This document shows, piece after piece, positions 22,363 through 33,962 of a stretch of DNA of 64,000 nt. The stretch spans positions 496,001-560,000 of the forward strand of contig JAIXMN010000010.1 in assembly GCA_025716815.1 (NCBI GenBank), given 5' to 3'. This DNA comes from Dichotomocladium elegans. Lineage: Eukaryota; Mucoromycota; Mucoromycetes; Mucorales; Lichtheimiaceae. The notes below the pieces were generated by a model. The model was not told where the DNA came from and searched no databases. It saw only the letters and a program-made list of their open reading frames with translations. Numbering within the stretch: position 1 is the first letter of the stretch; every line of letters starts with the position of its first letter. A program made the translations under genes and the position numbers.

Positions 22363-23762
22363 ATGTCAAGCAACGAGGACGAAGTCGATTTGCGAACACT
22401 AAACTACACTGAGTCGATTAACGCCAACCTCATCTGCTGCATTTGCCAAGCACCTTTTGTGGACCCAGTAGTTCTGACATGCGGGTAGCTACTTCTGCCT
22501 TTTTCAATTATAAATATATTATGAGCACCATGTTTAATTCATGGCTCGGCGTTTTCTTTTGTTTCTATAAAAAAGGCATACTTATTGCTCACTGTGCATC
22601 TATCAAGCGCTGGAGGCATCTTCTGTTTGTCCGATTGACCGGTCGCCGGTTACTCTGGACGAAATCAAGCCAGCTGTCAAGATTGTTATCAACATGGTGA
22701 ATGAGCTGCTGGTGCAATGCCCTCGTTCCGACGCAGGATGCGACTACATTGGACAACGACAGTTTATCGAACACCATGTCAAGCATGACTGCCTGTATAC
22801 GTTTGCTCCATGCAGTATGGATGAATGCAAGACACTTGTGCTGAAGAAGGATCTGGGTCAGCACATTTCAACGTGCAAATACCGTTCCACCGAATGTAAA
22901 ATGTGCAAGCGGAAAATGCGAGGTTTTGAGCTTGAGGCAAGTTGAAACGCATGAGGCAAATCTTCTCTGCGGCCATTAATGGGGAAAAGGGGAATATAGG
23001 ATCATCATCAATTGTGTCCTGCTGAGATCATCCAATGCCCGCATTGCGAAACGTCTCGGCCCCGGTCAGAGCATACATCCCACCTCCATACCTGTCCTCG
23101 GCACCCGGTGGAGTGCAGCCACGTCGAATTTGGCTGTAAGTGGACAGGCGATCGTGAGCAGCTTCAGTTACACCACATCAAAGTATGCGCTTATGAAAGC
23201 ATGAAGGATTATCTGATACAGCAACGAGAGCGCGACCAGGCACTCCAGGATGAGATCGTCGCTCTGCGCACGGAAAATGACATGCTCAAGAGACAGCATG
23301 GTGACCTTGCGGGCCGCCTTCAGGTGCTTCTGGATCAGCTCGCCATTCTATTCCCTTCCCATTTTTCGGATGCAGTTGATGAAGACACGCACATGTCTGA
23401 GGTGCAGCGACTCAGGAGCGAACTTGAAACAATTAATGCGAGTCTCCAGAATCTTGAGCTCAAGCAGAACATGACGCTCATGAACGAGACTTTCCGACTG
23501 CACGAAGAGATCCAGAGCCTGCGGTCGATCTGCCACGGTATACGGATGCAAATGCATTATTTAATGATGGATCGACGTGGTGCAACGGCGGCGGGATCAT
23601 CGTCGAACAACGCCGCTGAGGATAGCGGGACGGGTGGCTCGGTTCCGGTCCTTAATAAAGTGATGTCCTGGCTTGGTAAGGAATGGGTTGGGGTAGGCCA
23701 AACTATGCATATTGACGATCCTTCTAGACACGCCGCACGTGCGACAAGACACAAAGCTATAA
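22363..23762 (+). CDS. RING-finger / TRAF-type zinc-finger protein
   Basis: Four exons, 22363-22484, 22576-22936, 23000-23675 and 23728-23762, give 397 residues. The RING is split by intron 1: CCICQAPFVDPVVLTC, then GHTYCSLCIYQAL and CPID. TRAF-type Cys/His fingers follow (CPRSDAGCDY, HHVKHDC, CTYKYR-like CKYRSTECKMCKRKM, CPAEIIQCPHC, HTCPRHPVECSHVEFGCKW). A C-terminal coiled coil begins near EIVALRTENDMLKRQ. The architecture suggests an E3 ubiquitin ligase of the TRAF-like group; substrates are unknown. Intron 2 begins GCAAGT rather than GT and is needed to keep the finger frame. Intron 3 (GTAAGG...CTAG) gives a short tail ending DTPHVRQDTKL; without it the ORF would run to 23902 with an atypical hydrophobic tail. 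Confidence 0.85.
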
Positions 23763-24895
23763 TCTCCCAAAACGCCGCCCCCCTTCCCGAACAACTTGCA
23801 TACTTATTCCCTTATGCTTTGCGCCCGTGCAAAATCTATGCATGCCTCTGCTGTTTCCCTTCCCCCTCCCTTTATGCCCTCCTGTTTCGCCCTTATACAT
23901 AGTCCATCTTACTCCCTTTCCTTTCTACATGTCCTATAAAGCCGGTTGTGGCCTAATTTAGCGACATGTCGTTTTATATCTTAATCAGACATGTAAAGCT
24001 ATGTGTGGCTTTGCGACTGTTACGCGTTAGACATGTTGCTTATTGGTTATTTGAAGATGTTTATGCGCTTGGACTTGGTCACTCAATGAGAATCGGGTGC
24101 TGGATATTTGGAAATGCTGATGTTCGTTAACGGGATTGACTGCTCCCTTGCGGCACTGAAGCGCTGCGATCTCTGCAGAGGGCGTGGATCAGAGAAAAGA
24201 ACCTTCTCTATCTTTGCTACCACGGTACCTAGTCTCAATCGCTTCAGACGTCGGATACGCTGTCGCATAGGATCGTCGACTTTGTTGCAAGCACGAATAC
24301 CCAGGCTATTGTTACTATGGGGTAATCAAAAAACGACGATGTTGCAGGTTGCATGGTAAAACACTCATCATACACGCGCTCTCTTTTTTTTTCTTTACCG
24401 CTGGCCTCCAGTCCAGTTCATTTTCGAAAGAGAAAAGGGAAGAGATAAGGAGCCAACGGATTGTTGCCAAATCGAGCGGCATGGTGATCACACGCGCGCG
24501 CATGTTATAATTTTTTTTAAATGATGGATTGATAATCCGAAAAAAATAACCATGTCGCACAGAAACCTTCCCATCAACAGATCCTTTTTATTTGTGCTGC
24601 TTCTGCGCGTTGACATGAAGGCACAATGACATTTGACCGATAGCGAAACACGGTTTTTGTCCCAGGAAATCAAACCATGTGACCCGCTTCCGTGCTCTTT
24701 TTTTTTTTTAAAGAAATAAAAGAAAGAACAGACATATATATATACAACATTGCGTATGTGTGCGAAAATAAAAGAGACTGGCCGAACAGTTTCGGCTCAA
24801 CAATTTCGCAGAAGGGCTAGCTCCTATCCCAACAATTGCTTTTTTCGTCCTCGAGAAACGTGTGCACAAAATGCCAAAGTATTACCACTTTTGCG

Positions 24896-24931
<36 letters not shown>

Positions 24932-25054
24932 ATCGCTTGCTGGGTGCGTCCAGAACACACATACACACACACACACCTACCTATCCAGAGGCAACTCTAT
25001 TTTTGTTTTCCTCTCTTTTCCCTTTCCACTCTTTTTTTTAATGGACCTCGCATA
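23763..25054. other. Intergenic region with microsatellites
   Basis: No gene supported. It holds a T9 tract at about 24701-24709, a (TC)n microsatellite at 24896-24932 and a (CA)n run at 24956-24976, all in the upstream region of the first Rho GEF. Confidence 0.5.
24896..24932 (+). repeat. (TC)n microsatellite
   Basis: CT dinucleotide array, one unit interrupted (TTTC), lying about 125 bp upstream of the Rho GEF start codon. Confidence 0.9.
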
Positions 25055-25055
25055 A
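25041..25055 (+). promoter_or_regulatory. Minimal uORF overlapping the Rho GEF start codon
   Basis: ATG-GAC-CTC-GCA-TAA, where the stop overlaps the main start as TAATG (25053-25057). If the mRNA begins upstream of 25041, initiation of the GEF would need leaky scanning or termination-reinitiation. Confidence 0.5.
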
Positions 25056-28000
25056 TGCAGTCGGCCACCTCAATCTCCATTTCCATCGATGAGACCGCCG
25101 AGTCTTCCGCCAACAATGCACCCAAGCTCCCAACCGTGACATTGACACCCTCGGCCACCATCCGCAATCGATATTACCAGCGATACCGCGAGGGCTCCTC
25201 CCCGGCAGGGGCGGCTGCCACTACTACCACCACCACTATCAGCAGCAGCAGCAGCACGGTTTCGCATGAGCACAAAGAGCCAATCGGCCATGACGAGGAC
25301 GAGGACGACATCTTGTCCGAAGCGACACTGGGATGGCCCATGACATCTTACTACGCTCCTCTCAAATCGCCAATTGATTCACCCAAGAGCATACGCAGTT
25401 TCATGAGCAGTGAGGAGGCCGGATCGGTCATGTCTCTGCGCACCGAGATCTTTGGAACGGACGATAGCTATTCGCTGTCGAGCCAAAAAACAACGGACAG
25501 CAGCCACATCTTCCATTACAAAGCAGGAGCGGCCAAGACTTCCCGGTCCAAGACCTTATTCAGATCCAAAACAGGCACTGAGCCAAAAATAGAATTGGAT
25601 CAGCAACATCAACAGCAGCAGCAGCAGCAGCTACTACTACAGCAAGGTCATCACGACCTCAAACGGAGCAAGAGCAGAGGCCCTGCGACCTTGCTGTCGC
25701 GTCTATCGAAAACAACAGCACCGATGCGGGCAAAGTTGTCCGCGATGTCCAGAAGCGGTAGTAGTAATATATCGTTGCCATGGTGATAAGAGAAAGGTTG
25801 GGTGGTCTTGTCAATATTGATTCCATTTTCTCCCATCCCCCTTCCTCCCCCCACTTTCTTTCATCCCTCCCGCTTGCTATATTAGGCTTTAATTTGCGGT
25901 CGAACGACTATACCCCCACACCCTTGCGCCGGTCGGCCGAGAGCATGTTGAACATGCCCGTCACGCCCAGGAAGACGGTGATGCGACACAAGGGTGAGCG
26001 ATCCCGATCGTTCTCGCATGGCGGCCTTCTCGACCAGGAGGCGAAGATGAAAGTCCTCAACGTGCACACATCGTTTCAAAACCAGAAGTACCCAGCCCTG
26101 CTCTCCCAGGTGGCTCAGATGCTGCAGGAACGTGTCACCGTTGAGACAAAAATCAAGGACAGCATCGAGTACAAGGATGCATTTGACGGAAAAGAGGCCG
26201 TCGTAAGTTGAGCGAGACCCATATTCCTCGACGTGTATTTTGGCTAAAAAGAGGTTGTGTGTGCGGCGGTAGGATAAACTGTGTCTGTTTATTGGCACCA
26301 GCGACCGCAACCTTGCGCTGCTTCTCGGTCGTACACTCGATGCCCAAAAGTTTTTCCACGATGTGAATTACGAGCACCGGCTGCGCGACTCCAGCCACGA
26401 GTTATACCAGTTTAAGCAACATATCAACTACGGCCAGAAACACCGACTCGCGTCGCCAGGCGTACAGGAGGAGGATGACGAAGAAGACGAGAAGTCCGAA
26501 TTCAACTTTATGGATACGCATGCTGGTCACAACGAAAAGGATGACGATCGATTGCCGAATGGCGTCTTCACGCCTCTTACCCCTTGCTACTCACCCACTT
26601 GCACACGCAATAATCTTTGCTACAGCGTCTTTTGTCCGCGACGGGTAGAGCAGGTAAGCGTTGGACATGGCAAGTGCCAGAAGGAGAAAAAAATGGCTCT
26701 GAGTTTTCGATTTGCCATATATCCTTTAGCAACAGGCCAAAGAGAAGACGCTTCATCGATCGAGCAGTAAATCCTCCCTTATAGACAAGGCAAGCTATTG
26801 AACCCCAACCCCTTATTCGCTTTGCTCTCTATCCTTTGGACGCATGGCTCATCTCGTGTTTGTTCTTGTATATATACATATATATAAAGGATGATGATCG
26901 GCTCTGGATCAACACGGTCCCCAAGCATATTGCTAACAAGCTCTCTAGCGCAGAGAAGAAACGTCAGGAGAACATCTTCGAGTTGATCTACACAGAGCGG
27001 GATTTTGTGAACGACCTCGCGTACGTGATCAAGTACTGGATCAATCCGCTGCTTGAGACGGATGTGATTCCCGAAGAGTATCGTGAGGCGCTTGTTCGCG
27101 ACTTATTTTGGAACATCAAGGAGGTCTATGCAGTCAACTCATGCCTTGCAGATTCACTTGAGGAGCGGCAGAAGATGTCGCCTGTTGTCGAACAGATTGG
27201 CGATATCATGCTCCAGCACGTGGCGTTCTTCGGGCCGTTTGTTCAGTATGGCTCCCACCAGATGATAGCGCGATACGTGCTCGAGACCGAGAAGGCTGCG
27301 AACCAGACCTTCCTCGCTTTTGTCGAGGCCACAGAGCGTCTGCCGCAGTCAAGGAAGCTAGAGTTGAACGGCTACCTGACGAAGCCGACCACGCGCTTAG
27401 GACGGTACACGCTGCTGCTGCGCGAGATTCTCAAGCACACGCCTGAAGGCCATCCTGACAGGGAACTGATACCGAAGGCAATGAATGTGATCTCCGAGTT
27501 CCTCAGCGATGTTAATTACGAGACAGGCAAGATGGAGAACAAGTTCTCGCTTCAGCTCTTGAGGGAGAAGCTTGCATACAAGGCGCCGCTTGCGGTAGAC
27601 GAACGGCTTTCGGTAAGTGTCATCCGCAGAACCTGATCTGATAGATCCCCGTATGCTTGCGTGATGGCTGACATGATCTATCTCCCCATCGTTTTTTTTT
27701 CTTTCGCCCCTCTTTTCTTCCAAGAACCTCGACCTGGAAGCAGACACGCGGAGGGTAATTATGAAGGGACCCTTGAAACGAAAAGGGTCTGGACCGGCCG
27801 AATCAACGGATCTGCAGGTCTATTTGCTGGACCACTGTCTGCTGATTGTAAAGCCGAAGATTGTCAATAATGTGGAGCGCTACAAGATTTACAAGAAGGT
27901 ATGCGGGGCAGGACAGGGTAGGGCAGGGCGGGGCAGCGGGGGGGGGAGTGCGCTAGTTTGTGTTGAGGAAGGCTAAACGGTTTTTATTTCAATAGCCCAT

Positions 28001-28415
28001 TCCGTTGGCGTTGCTGGCGATTACACTACCCGACCAGCAATCCCGGCGAGCGAGTTCCATTTTATCCTACGGACGGCCGAGTCTGTCCAATTCGATCTCG
28101 TCTCTCAATAATATCGATGCCATTGCTGTTGCTGCCGCGGCCACGTCCACAGGGACGAACAAGGGATACCCGATTACGTTTAGCTACCTTGGTCGCAGCG
28201 GGCTGAGTCCAATGACACTCTATGCGCCCACCTTGCTCAGTCGGCGGCAATGGCTGGACATGATCCAGACCCAGCGCCAGGCCCTGACAGAGGCACAAAA
28301 AGTATTTGATATCCGGTCCATTGACGCCCGGTTCTTTAACTCGTTTAATCGAGTGACCTGCGCAACATCCTATGGTACAGTTGACCAGCGGTGGAGAGAG
28401 AGAGAGAGAGAGAGA

Positions 28416-28446
<31 letters not shown>

Positions 28447-29106
28447 GGTGGGTGTGCATGTACGATCCTCTGGTTTGTTCTGACAGTCTAAACGTGATGA
28501 ACTAGGCAAATCGGTCGTGCTTGGGAGTGACCAAGGCGTGTACATGAAGCACGAGGATTCCAAGACTGAAAATCTACGACGGCTCCTTCCTATGGAAAAG
28601 GTGTCGCAGATCGATGTGCTCGAAAAGGCGGGATTGATTCTTGTGCTGGCGGAGAAGAGCTTATACACCTACTCCCTCGAGAGTCTCCTGGCCGAGGACT
28701 CGGCCAAGCGAGGCCGCAAGCTGAGCAGCCATGTATCGTTGTTCAAGGTGGGCACAGTATTCCAGGGCACGCCGTCCGAGAAGACGCTTGTTTGCTATGT
28801 GCGGGTCAATACGATGCAATCGACGATCCGTGCCCTCGAGCCGCATGTGAGCGCTGAAAAGAAGTCGAGGAACAAATTGAGCAAGCTGATGCGTGGTAGC
28901 GGCACTGGCGGAGGAGGCGAGGGTCTCAAGGTATATAAGGACATGTACATACCGGGCGAGGCGTCGTCACTCCAGTATTTCAAGAGCATCCTGTGTGTTG
29001 GCAGTCCAAAGGGTTTCCAGATGGTCGATCTTGTATCGGCCGAGGTGCAGAGTAAGTGTTTTTATTTTCACGGTGGCCTAATTCTTTATCATTTCTACGT
29101 GCCCTT

Positions 29107-29140
<34 letters not shown>

Positions 29141-29781
29141 TTGGGGGAGGGAGGTCTCTGCGGGATAATATGAGGAAACAAAAGCACTGATGACTCGATA
29201 GGTGTACTTGATCCCAGTGATGAAAGCCACAAGGTTTTGTTGCATAAAGAAAATCTCAGGCCGATCACCATGTTCCGACATCAAAACAGTTCTATTTTGT
29301 TATGTTACAACGGTAATGGAAGGAGAAGAAGAAGGTCATTGGAGCATTGCTAGGGACATACGCGACTGACAACAAGAGGGGCGGGCGCGAATGATAGAAC
29401 TGGCGTTTTATATAGATAAAAAAGGCCGCCGTCTCCGGCCAGAATGGTCGATTCGATGGGAAGGCCAGCCAACCGCTTTTGCTGTCAGCTATCCTTACAT
29501 TGTGGCCTTTGACCCGACCTTTATTGAGGTGCGCGACATGAACACAGTAAGTACTTTTAAACACACACACACACGCCTGCGTACGTGCGTGTGCCAGGCC
29601 TGTCGAAAGGTTTGTTCACCTCCTTTGCGATTGTGCGTCGTCTTAGGGCGACCTGGTCCAAATCATTCCGGGCAAGAATGTTCGATGCTTAAAACCCGAT
29701 GCGCAGGATACAACCATCTACTGCGCCATGGACGATCCTGTGTTGGGCACTGAACTTATCTTTGAATTAATACGAGTGTAA
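25055..29781 (+). CDS. Rho1 guanine-nucleotide exchange factor (DEP-RhoGEF-PH-CNH), Rom2/Rgf family, copy 1
   Basis: Eleven exons: 25055-25757, 25886-26202, 26273-26653, 26730-26789, 26890-27612, 27725-27898, 27996-28374, 28506-29051, 29202-29312, 29398-29546 and 29647-29781. They total 3678 nt, or 1225 residues. Order: a Ser/Thr/Gln-rich N-terminus; a DEP-like domain near residues 290-400; a Cys motif GVFTPLTPCYSPTC then CYSVFCPRRVEQ; a RhoGEF/DH domain near 500-700 (IFELIYTERDFVNDL, YLTKPTTRLGRYTLLLREIL); a PH domain; and a C-terminal CNH propeller (ILVLAEKSLYTYSL, YIVAFDPTFIEVRD). Such proteins activate Rho1 at the plasma membrane in the cell-wall integrity pathway. Intron 4 starts GCAAGC (GC-AG); the others are GT-AG. 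It lies tail to tail with its paralogue, with 138 bp between stops. Confidence 0.95.
28392..28440 (+). repeat. Compound (GA)n(GT)n microsatellite in intron 7
   Basis: A GA array passes directly into a GT array within the intron between exons 7 and 8 of the first Rho GEF. Confidence 0.9.
29107..29141 (+). repeat. Compound (TC)n(TG)n microsatellite in intron 8
   Basis: A TC array followed by a TG array in the next intron of the same gene. Confidence 0.9.
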
Positions 29782-29919
29782 AAAAAAAAAAAGAAACATG
29801 GATGTCTCAACTCCTGTGCAGCTATGCGAAGGGTTGGGGGAAGATGAGGAGGGACAAATTAGCGAAATGTATAAAATATATAAAATATGCGTGTGTTTTG
29901 TGTACATGAATTATTCTTT

Positions 29920-32900
29920 TTAGAAGGTGGGCTCAAAGGTTGCTGTCAGCTGAAAGACATATTGATATCCCGATTTGAACGGATGTGACATGCATCCATG
30001 AATGAGCGGAGTCGGCATGCCAGCCGAGGTGGTAAACTGAAGCATGCGCATGTGATCGCCTGCCAAGATTTGTATTAAGCGGCCCTTAAATTGCCCATCA
30101 TCAGTAATTATTTCATCTAGAAAATAAAACTCCCCCCACCACCACCAAGGCTTTTACCGATTCGGCGTGGCGGACCTCAATGAACCGCGGATCGAATGCC
30201 ACTACATAAGGCGGGCAAAAGGCCACGGATTGGGGCGTGCCCTCCCACTCGATCCAAGAGCCCTGGATCAACGTGCCATGGCTGTCGACGAGAAAAGCAA
30301 ACGCATTGTAGCACAACAGATATTGCGAAGGCCCACTTCGAAACATCGCAAGCGGTCGAACATCGTCCCTTTGCGAAATGGGCGCAAAGTCGGGGTGCGA
30401 CAGATCGGGTAGGTTGCGATTCATGGTCAGGTGGTCTAGGTCAATGATCTCAAAGCCGCGCGTGCACACCACCGCCACCCGCGCCTTCAGAAGATGGATC
30501 GCAAATGAGTCTGCGCCAATATAGAACTCCTTGTAGGTATGGAACCACGGTGGGGGCGACTTGGCGCCAAATAAACCAGATTTCGTCGTCAGAAACTTGG
30601 CATTCTTTGGGTCGCGCAGATCGCCACACGTTGGCTCAAGCGCTCGAAAATGGCTGTCCATGCCGCGCTTCTTCATGGCAATGACTAACGTCCGATTATT
30701 GCAAAACCCGGCCTCGAAGTAGGAGATGTGCTGTGCAATCTTTTGGCATGGCCGATTGGGTAAGCTTCCGGCTGCTGTCGGGTCAAGACCTTGAAGTGCA
30801 TATGCATAGAGCGTCTTGTCTAGAGAAAGAAACGTGTCAGTCCACAAGGACAACCATGGAGTCTTGATTCACTTTCCTGCAAGAATAACAAGAATGTGCT
30901 CTGCTTCGAGAACCGCGATCTGGTGGATGTCGGCAAGTGACAGGACCTGCCGCATGCTGGTTGTGTCTCCCTCCATACCCATCCACAAACCCATATTGGT
31001 TCCCACAGCAAGCATGCGGATACCGTTGAATCCCTCTGAGATCCGTCGCTTTTCTTTAATCCACACTGCGTGTTGAGGCAATCCTTTGATTTAGAACTTA
31101 CCGAATGGAATCGAACAGGAAACTCTGCCATGATTAAGCGTCTGACCATGTGCGTTCGAACCGGTGAATGTGGTGTCGGTCAACGAGCGAATCTCAAACG
31201 CCTGGTTCTCTGGGTGCGCTCTTTCAAAGGCTGCCTTGGCAGCCACTATTCTTTCCTTCCATGTCGTACGGATATCTGCCGTCTTTGCGTACAGCAAGTG
31301 GTCACCGCCATGCTTTCCTAGATGGTGGATATGCAATTGGTTCTGACCCGAGCCTGCGCTCATTACCAGTCCAGCGGTGGGTGAAGTCATGGATTGAAGA
31401 TGACCCGTTCCTCTGGGTGAAGCGAGAGACGTATTTAATTGGCGGAGACCGAGCGCAAAGCCCTCCGTGGCGTCCTGGACCTGAAGAAGCTCGAGCGGAA
31501 TCGGTCTTTTTGAGATGTGATACTCGACCTGCTTGTCGCTGCCCGTCTTCTTGGTCTTTGTCATCAGGAGCAGATGGTCAAACAGGAAGATGTGGAGATC
31601 GATCGTTTCCACTCCGGTCTGAGACCGGCGAGTCATTGGGCCTTCATGAAGGAGTCGTCGCTCGGGATGCAAAAGCTGGAGCATGTGGTATGATGACTCT
31701 TCACTAGGCTTATAGCGAATAGCCTCCTGTATCTGCATCAGCCGGAGGACCTTTTTTGTTTCTTCTGTCCTTTCGTCCATGTTGCTCGCAATCTCCTTGA
31801 GTATATCGCAGCAAGCACTGAGATATGCCTTATCAGGATGATCGTTCGGTGTCCTCTTCAAGATTGCACCAATCAAGAGCGGATACCGCTGTAGTCGCGT
31901 GACCGGCAGAATCAAGAAATGTCGAAATGGCAGCTTGCGGCACTCGGCGAGTTTCTCGGTGTCGCGAATAAAGTTCTGGAAGAGGACGTTCTTTCGCGCC
32001 TCCTGTTTGGCGCTGTGTTCGGCAAGGATGACACGCGGACCGTAACGGTCGTATGCAGCCATGAACCGGGGAAGATGATGCTGGAAGATATCGCCAACGC
32101 CGTCGACAAACCCGACTCTATTTCCCGCTGCAGCAACAGCTGCAGCACTCTGTCGGTCTTGAAGGTCACGGCATAGACCCCGATGAATATCCAGAATTTC
32201 TTTATAGTTATTAAACACATGATTGCAGAACTCGTCGCGGCGTTCTTCGTCAAGAATTTGAGTTGTCCGCAGCGGTGTCGCAAAGAGCTATTGCCCATGT
32301 GGGCTTGATTACCATCCTATCTCTTCCGTTGTCTGATAAAGCATTCATCTTACCTCCTCAAGGAGAACCAGATCACGCACGTAATCTTCTTCAGTATATA
32401 TAATTTCATGGATAGCTTCCTGCCGTTTGATTTCGGCATCGGCGGTGTTGAGCAGAACCTCCCTTGGCATGGATGCTGTCCATGACCTTGATGACAGGCT
32501 CTGTGTGACATAGGATTTTAAATATACATTGATATATTGTTCTATATATAGATCATTCATGCTTACCGTGTCGTGCGACGATGTCATTGACTTGAGCGAT
32601 GCCTGTCTATCGAGTCTCTGCAGCGTATCTCGGGTTTGCTCATCGTCATCCACTCCTGCGACACGGTTGGGGCATAACGGAGCATAACAGCCGCCTTGAC
32701 CGGGGAAGCATGATTGCGTGTAACACCGAGTGAGTGGCGTAATGACTCCCTGCGGCAAAACACCACTGTCGATCGTCTCGTCATTAAGCGTGTACACTTC
32801 GCTCGCCGACTCATAAAGAGTGTTGCGTTTAAAGGACTTTTCTGAATATGAAATGGGGTTTACTAGCGGCGGCACTGTGCGCAGAAACGCCCTCGCAACA

Positions 32901-33962
32901 CAAAGCCCGATACCTTCTGGAACACCCGCCGGCAGAAGCGATTTGATGATTTCCTAATGTAGATCGCACCAAGTGTGAGGATTTATTTTTCGTCATCTTT
33001 TTCCATGTGTGTGGGACAGATAGAGAGGTGAGCGCTCTTTGCTATTTACCACTGCCTCCTCGCCGGTAAAACTGAGAGGATATTCGACTGTGCAAAACAT
33101 GCGCCGGCGCTCGTTCAACGAATGCACCTCTAGAATGAACTTGTCTCCCAGCTCAGATAGCCGCGAGTACTCTGGGAAGGATAGCATAGGTAGAGCAACG
33201 CCGCTTGTGGTGGTACTCATTGCTACATCGTAGAGGCTAGGCTGATTGGATCGGATCGCGCCAGGCGAATGGGCATTAGCAGGGACGGGTGAGTTGGGGA
33301 GCGAAGGATGATGGTGGTGGTGCTGCTGATTGCTGAGGGAGCTGGATCTGGGCATAAAAAAGGGCGCACTTCCCGAGGCGTCTTTGGGGCTCAGAGGACG
33401 GCCGATTGCGAAGAGTGAGGGAGACGCGGGGGGAGAGAGCATGTTGTCTTTTTTGGCTTTTGGGAACAGGGGATGTGCTCTTCGGACGGTATCGGGAGGA
33501 CTACTCTGTGCGGCTTGGTCTGAGGGTACGGATACTGAACGCTGAGGGGATTGATTGTCATCGTCATCGCTGATTTGCTGACTCAGAGGTCGGTCGTAGC
33601 CGTTGAGCAATGTGGAATAATCTACCATCTCGTCGTTCTCGTCCTGTTCCGCATCAATAATAGCATCTACAGGAGGAGGACATAGCCGGTCGCTGTTTGG
33701 GAGCTGTGGAACAATAAGCGTTGACGTATTTCTTGTTTACGCCGGCACGTCGCGGCTCACAGGTACGTACCTCGACCGAGCTAATTGCGGTATAATTGCT
33801 TCCACATTCGCTAGGGCTACGCGCATCCGGGGGCAATTCAATATTCCCATCTCCGGAAAGTTCGCAGATGAAGGCATCAAGATCGTTGTACAATGCCTCA
33901 AGCTCAGGTGCTTTGTTGGACTTGCCATTATTAGTTGTAGCTTGAGACTGTTTCAGTGCCAT
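29920..33962 (-). CDS. Rho1 guanine-nucleotide exchange factor (DEP-RhoGEF-PH-CNH), copy 2
   Basis: Eight exons: 33962-33771, 33703-33050, 32953-32567, 32500-32354, 32287-31102, 31035-30877, 30819-30158 and 30084-29920. They total 3552 nt, or 1183 residues. The order matches copy 1: Ser/Pro-rich N-terminus, DEP-like domain (LSFTGEEAV then EIIKSLLPAGVPEGIG), Cys motif (GVITPLTRCYTQSC then CYAPLCPNR), DH domain (IHEIIYTEEDYVRDLVLLEE; FLILPVTRLQRYPLLIGAIL), PH domain, and CNH (YVVAFDPRFIEVR). The intron between exons 6 and 7 starts with GA (GAAAGT) and ends CTAG; no GT or GC donor keeps the frame, and copy 1 has continuous coding there (VLAEKSLYTY against ILADKTLYAY). The last intron and two others fall at the same sites as in copy 1. 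Confidence 0.93.

Noticed and set aside
23728..23902. RING/TRAF ORF continuing to the stop at 23902
   Set aside because: A GTAAGG...CTAG intron gives a shorter, more typical tail. The unspliced tail is Cys/Pro/Leu-rich and atypical, though it remains possible.
24836..25054. N-terminal extension of Rho GEF 1 upstream of 25055
   Set aside because: The in-frame extension is a translation of (TC)n and (CA)n microsatellites. The ATG at 25055 is preferred.
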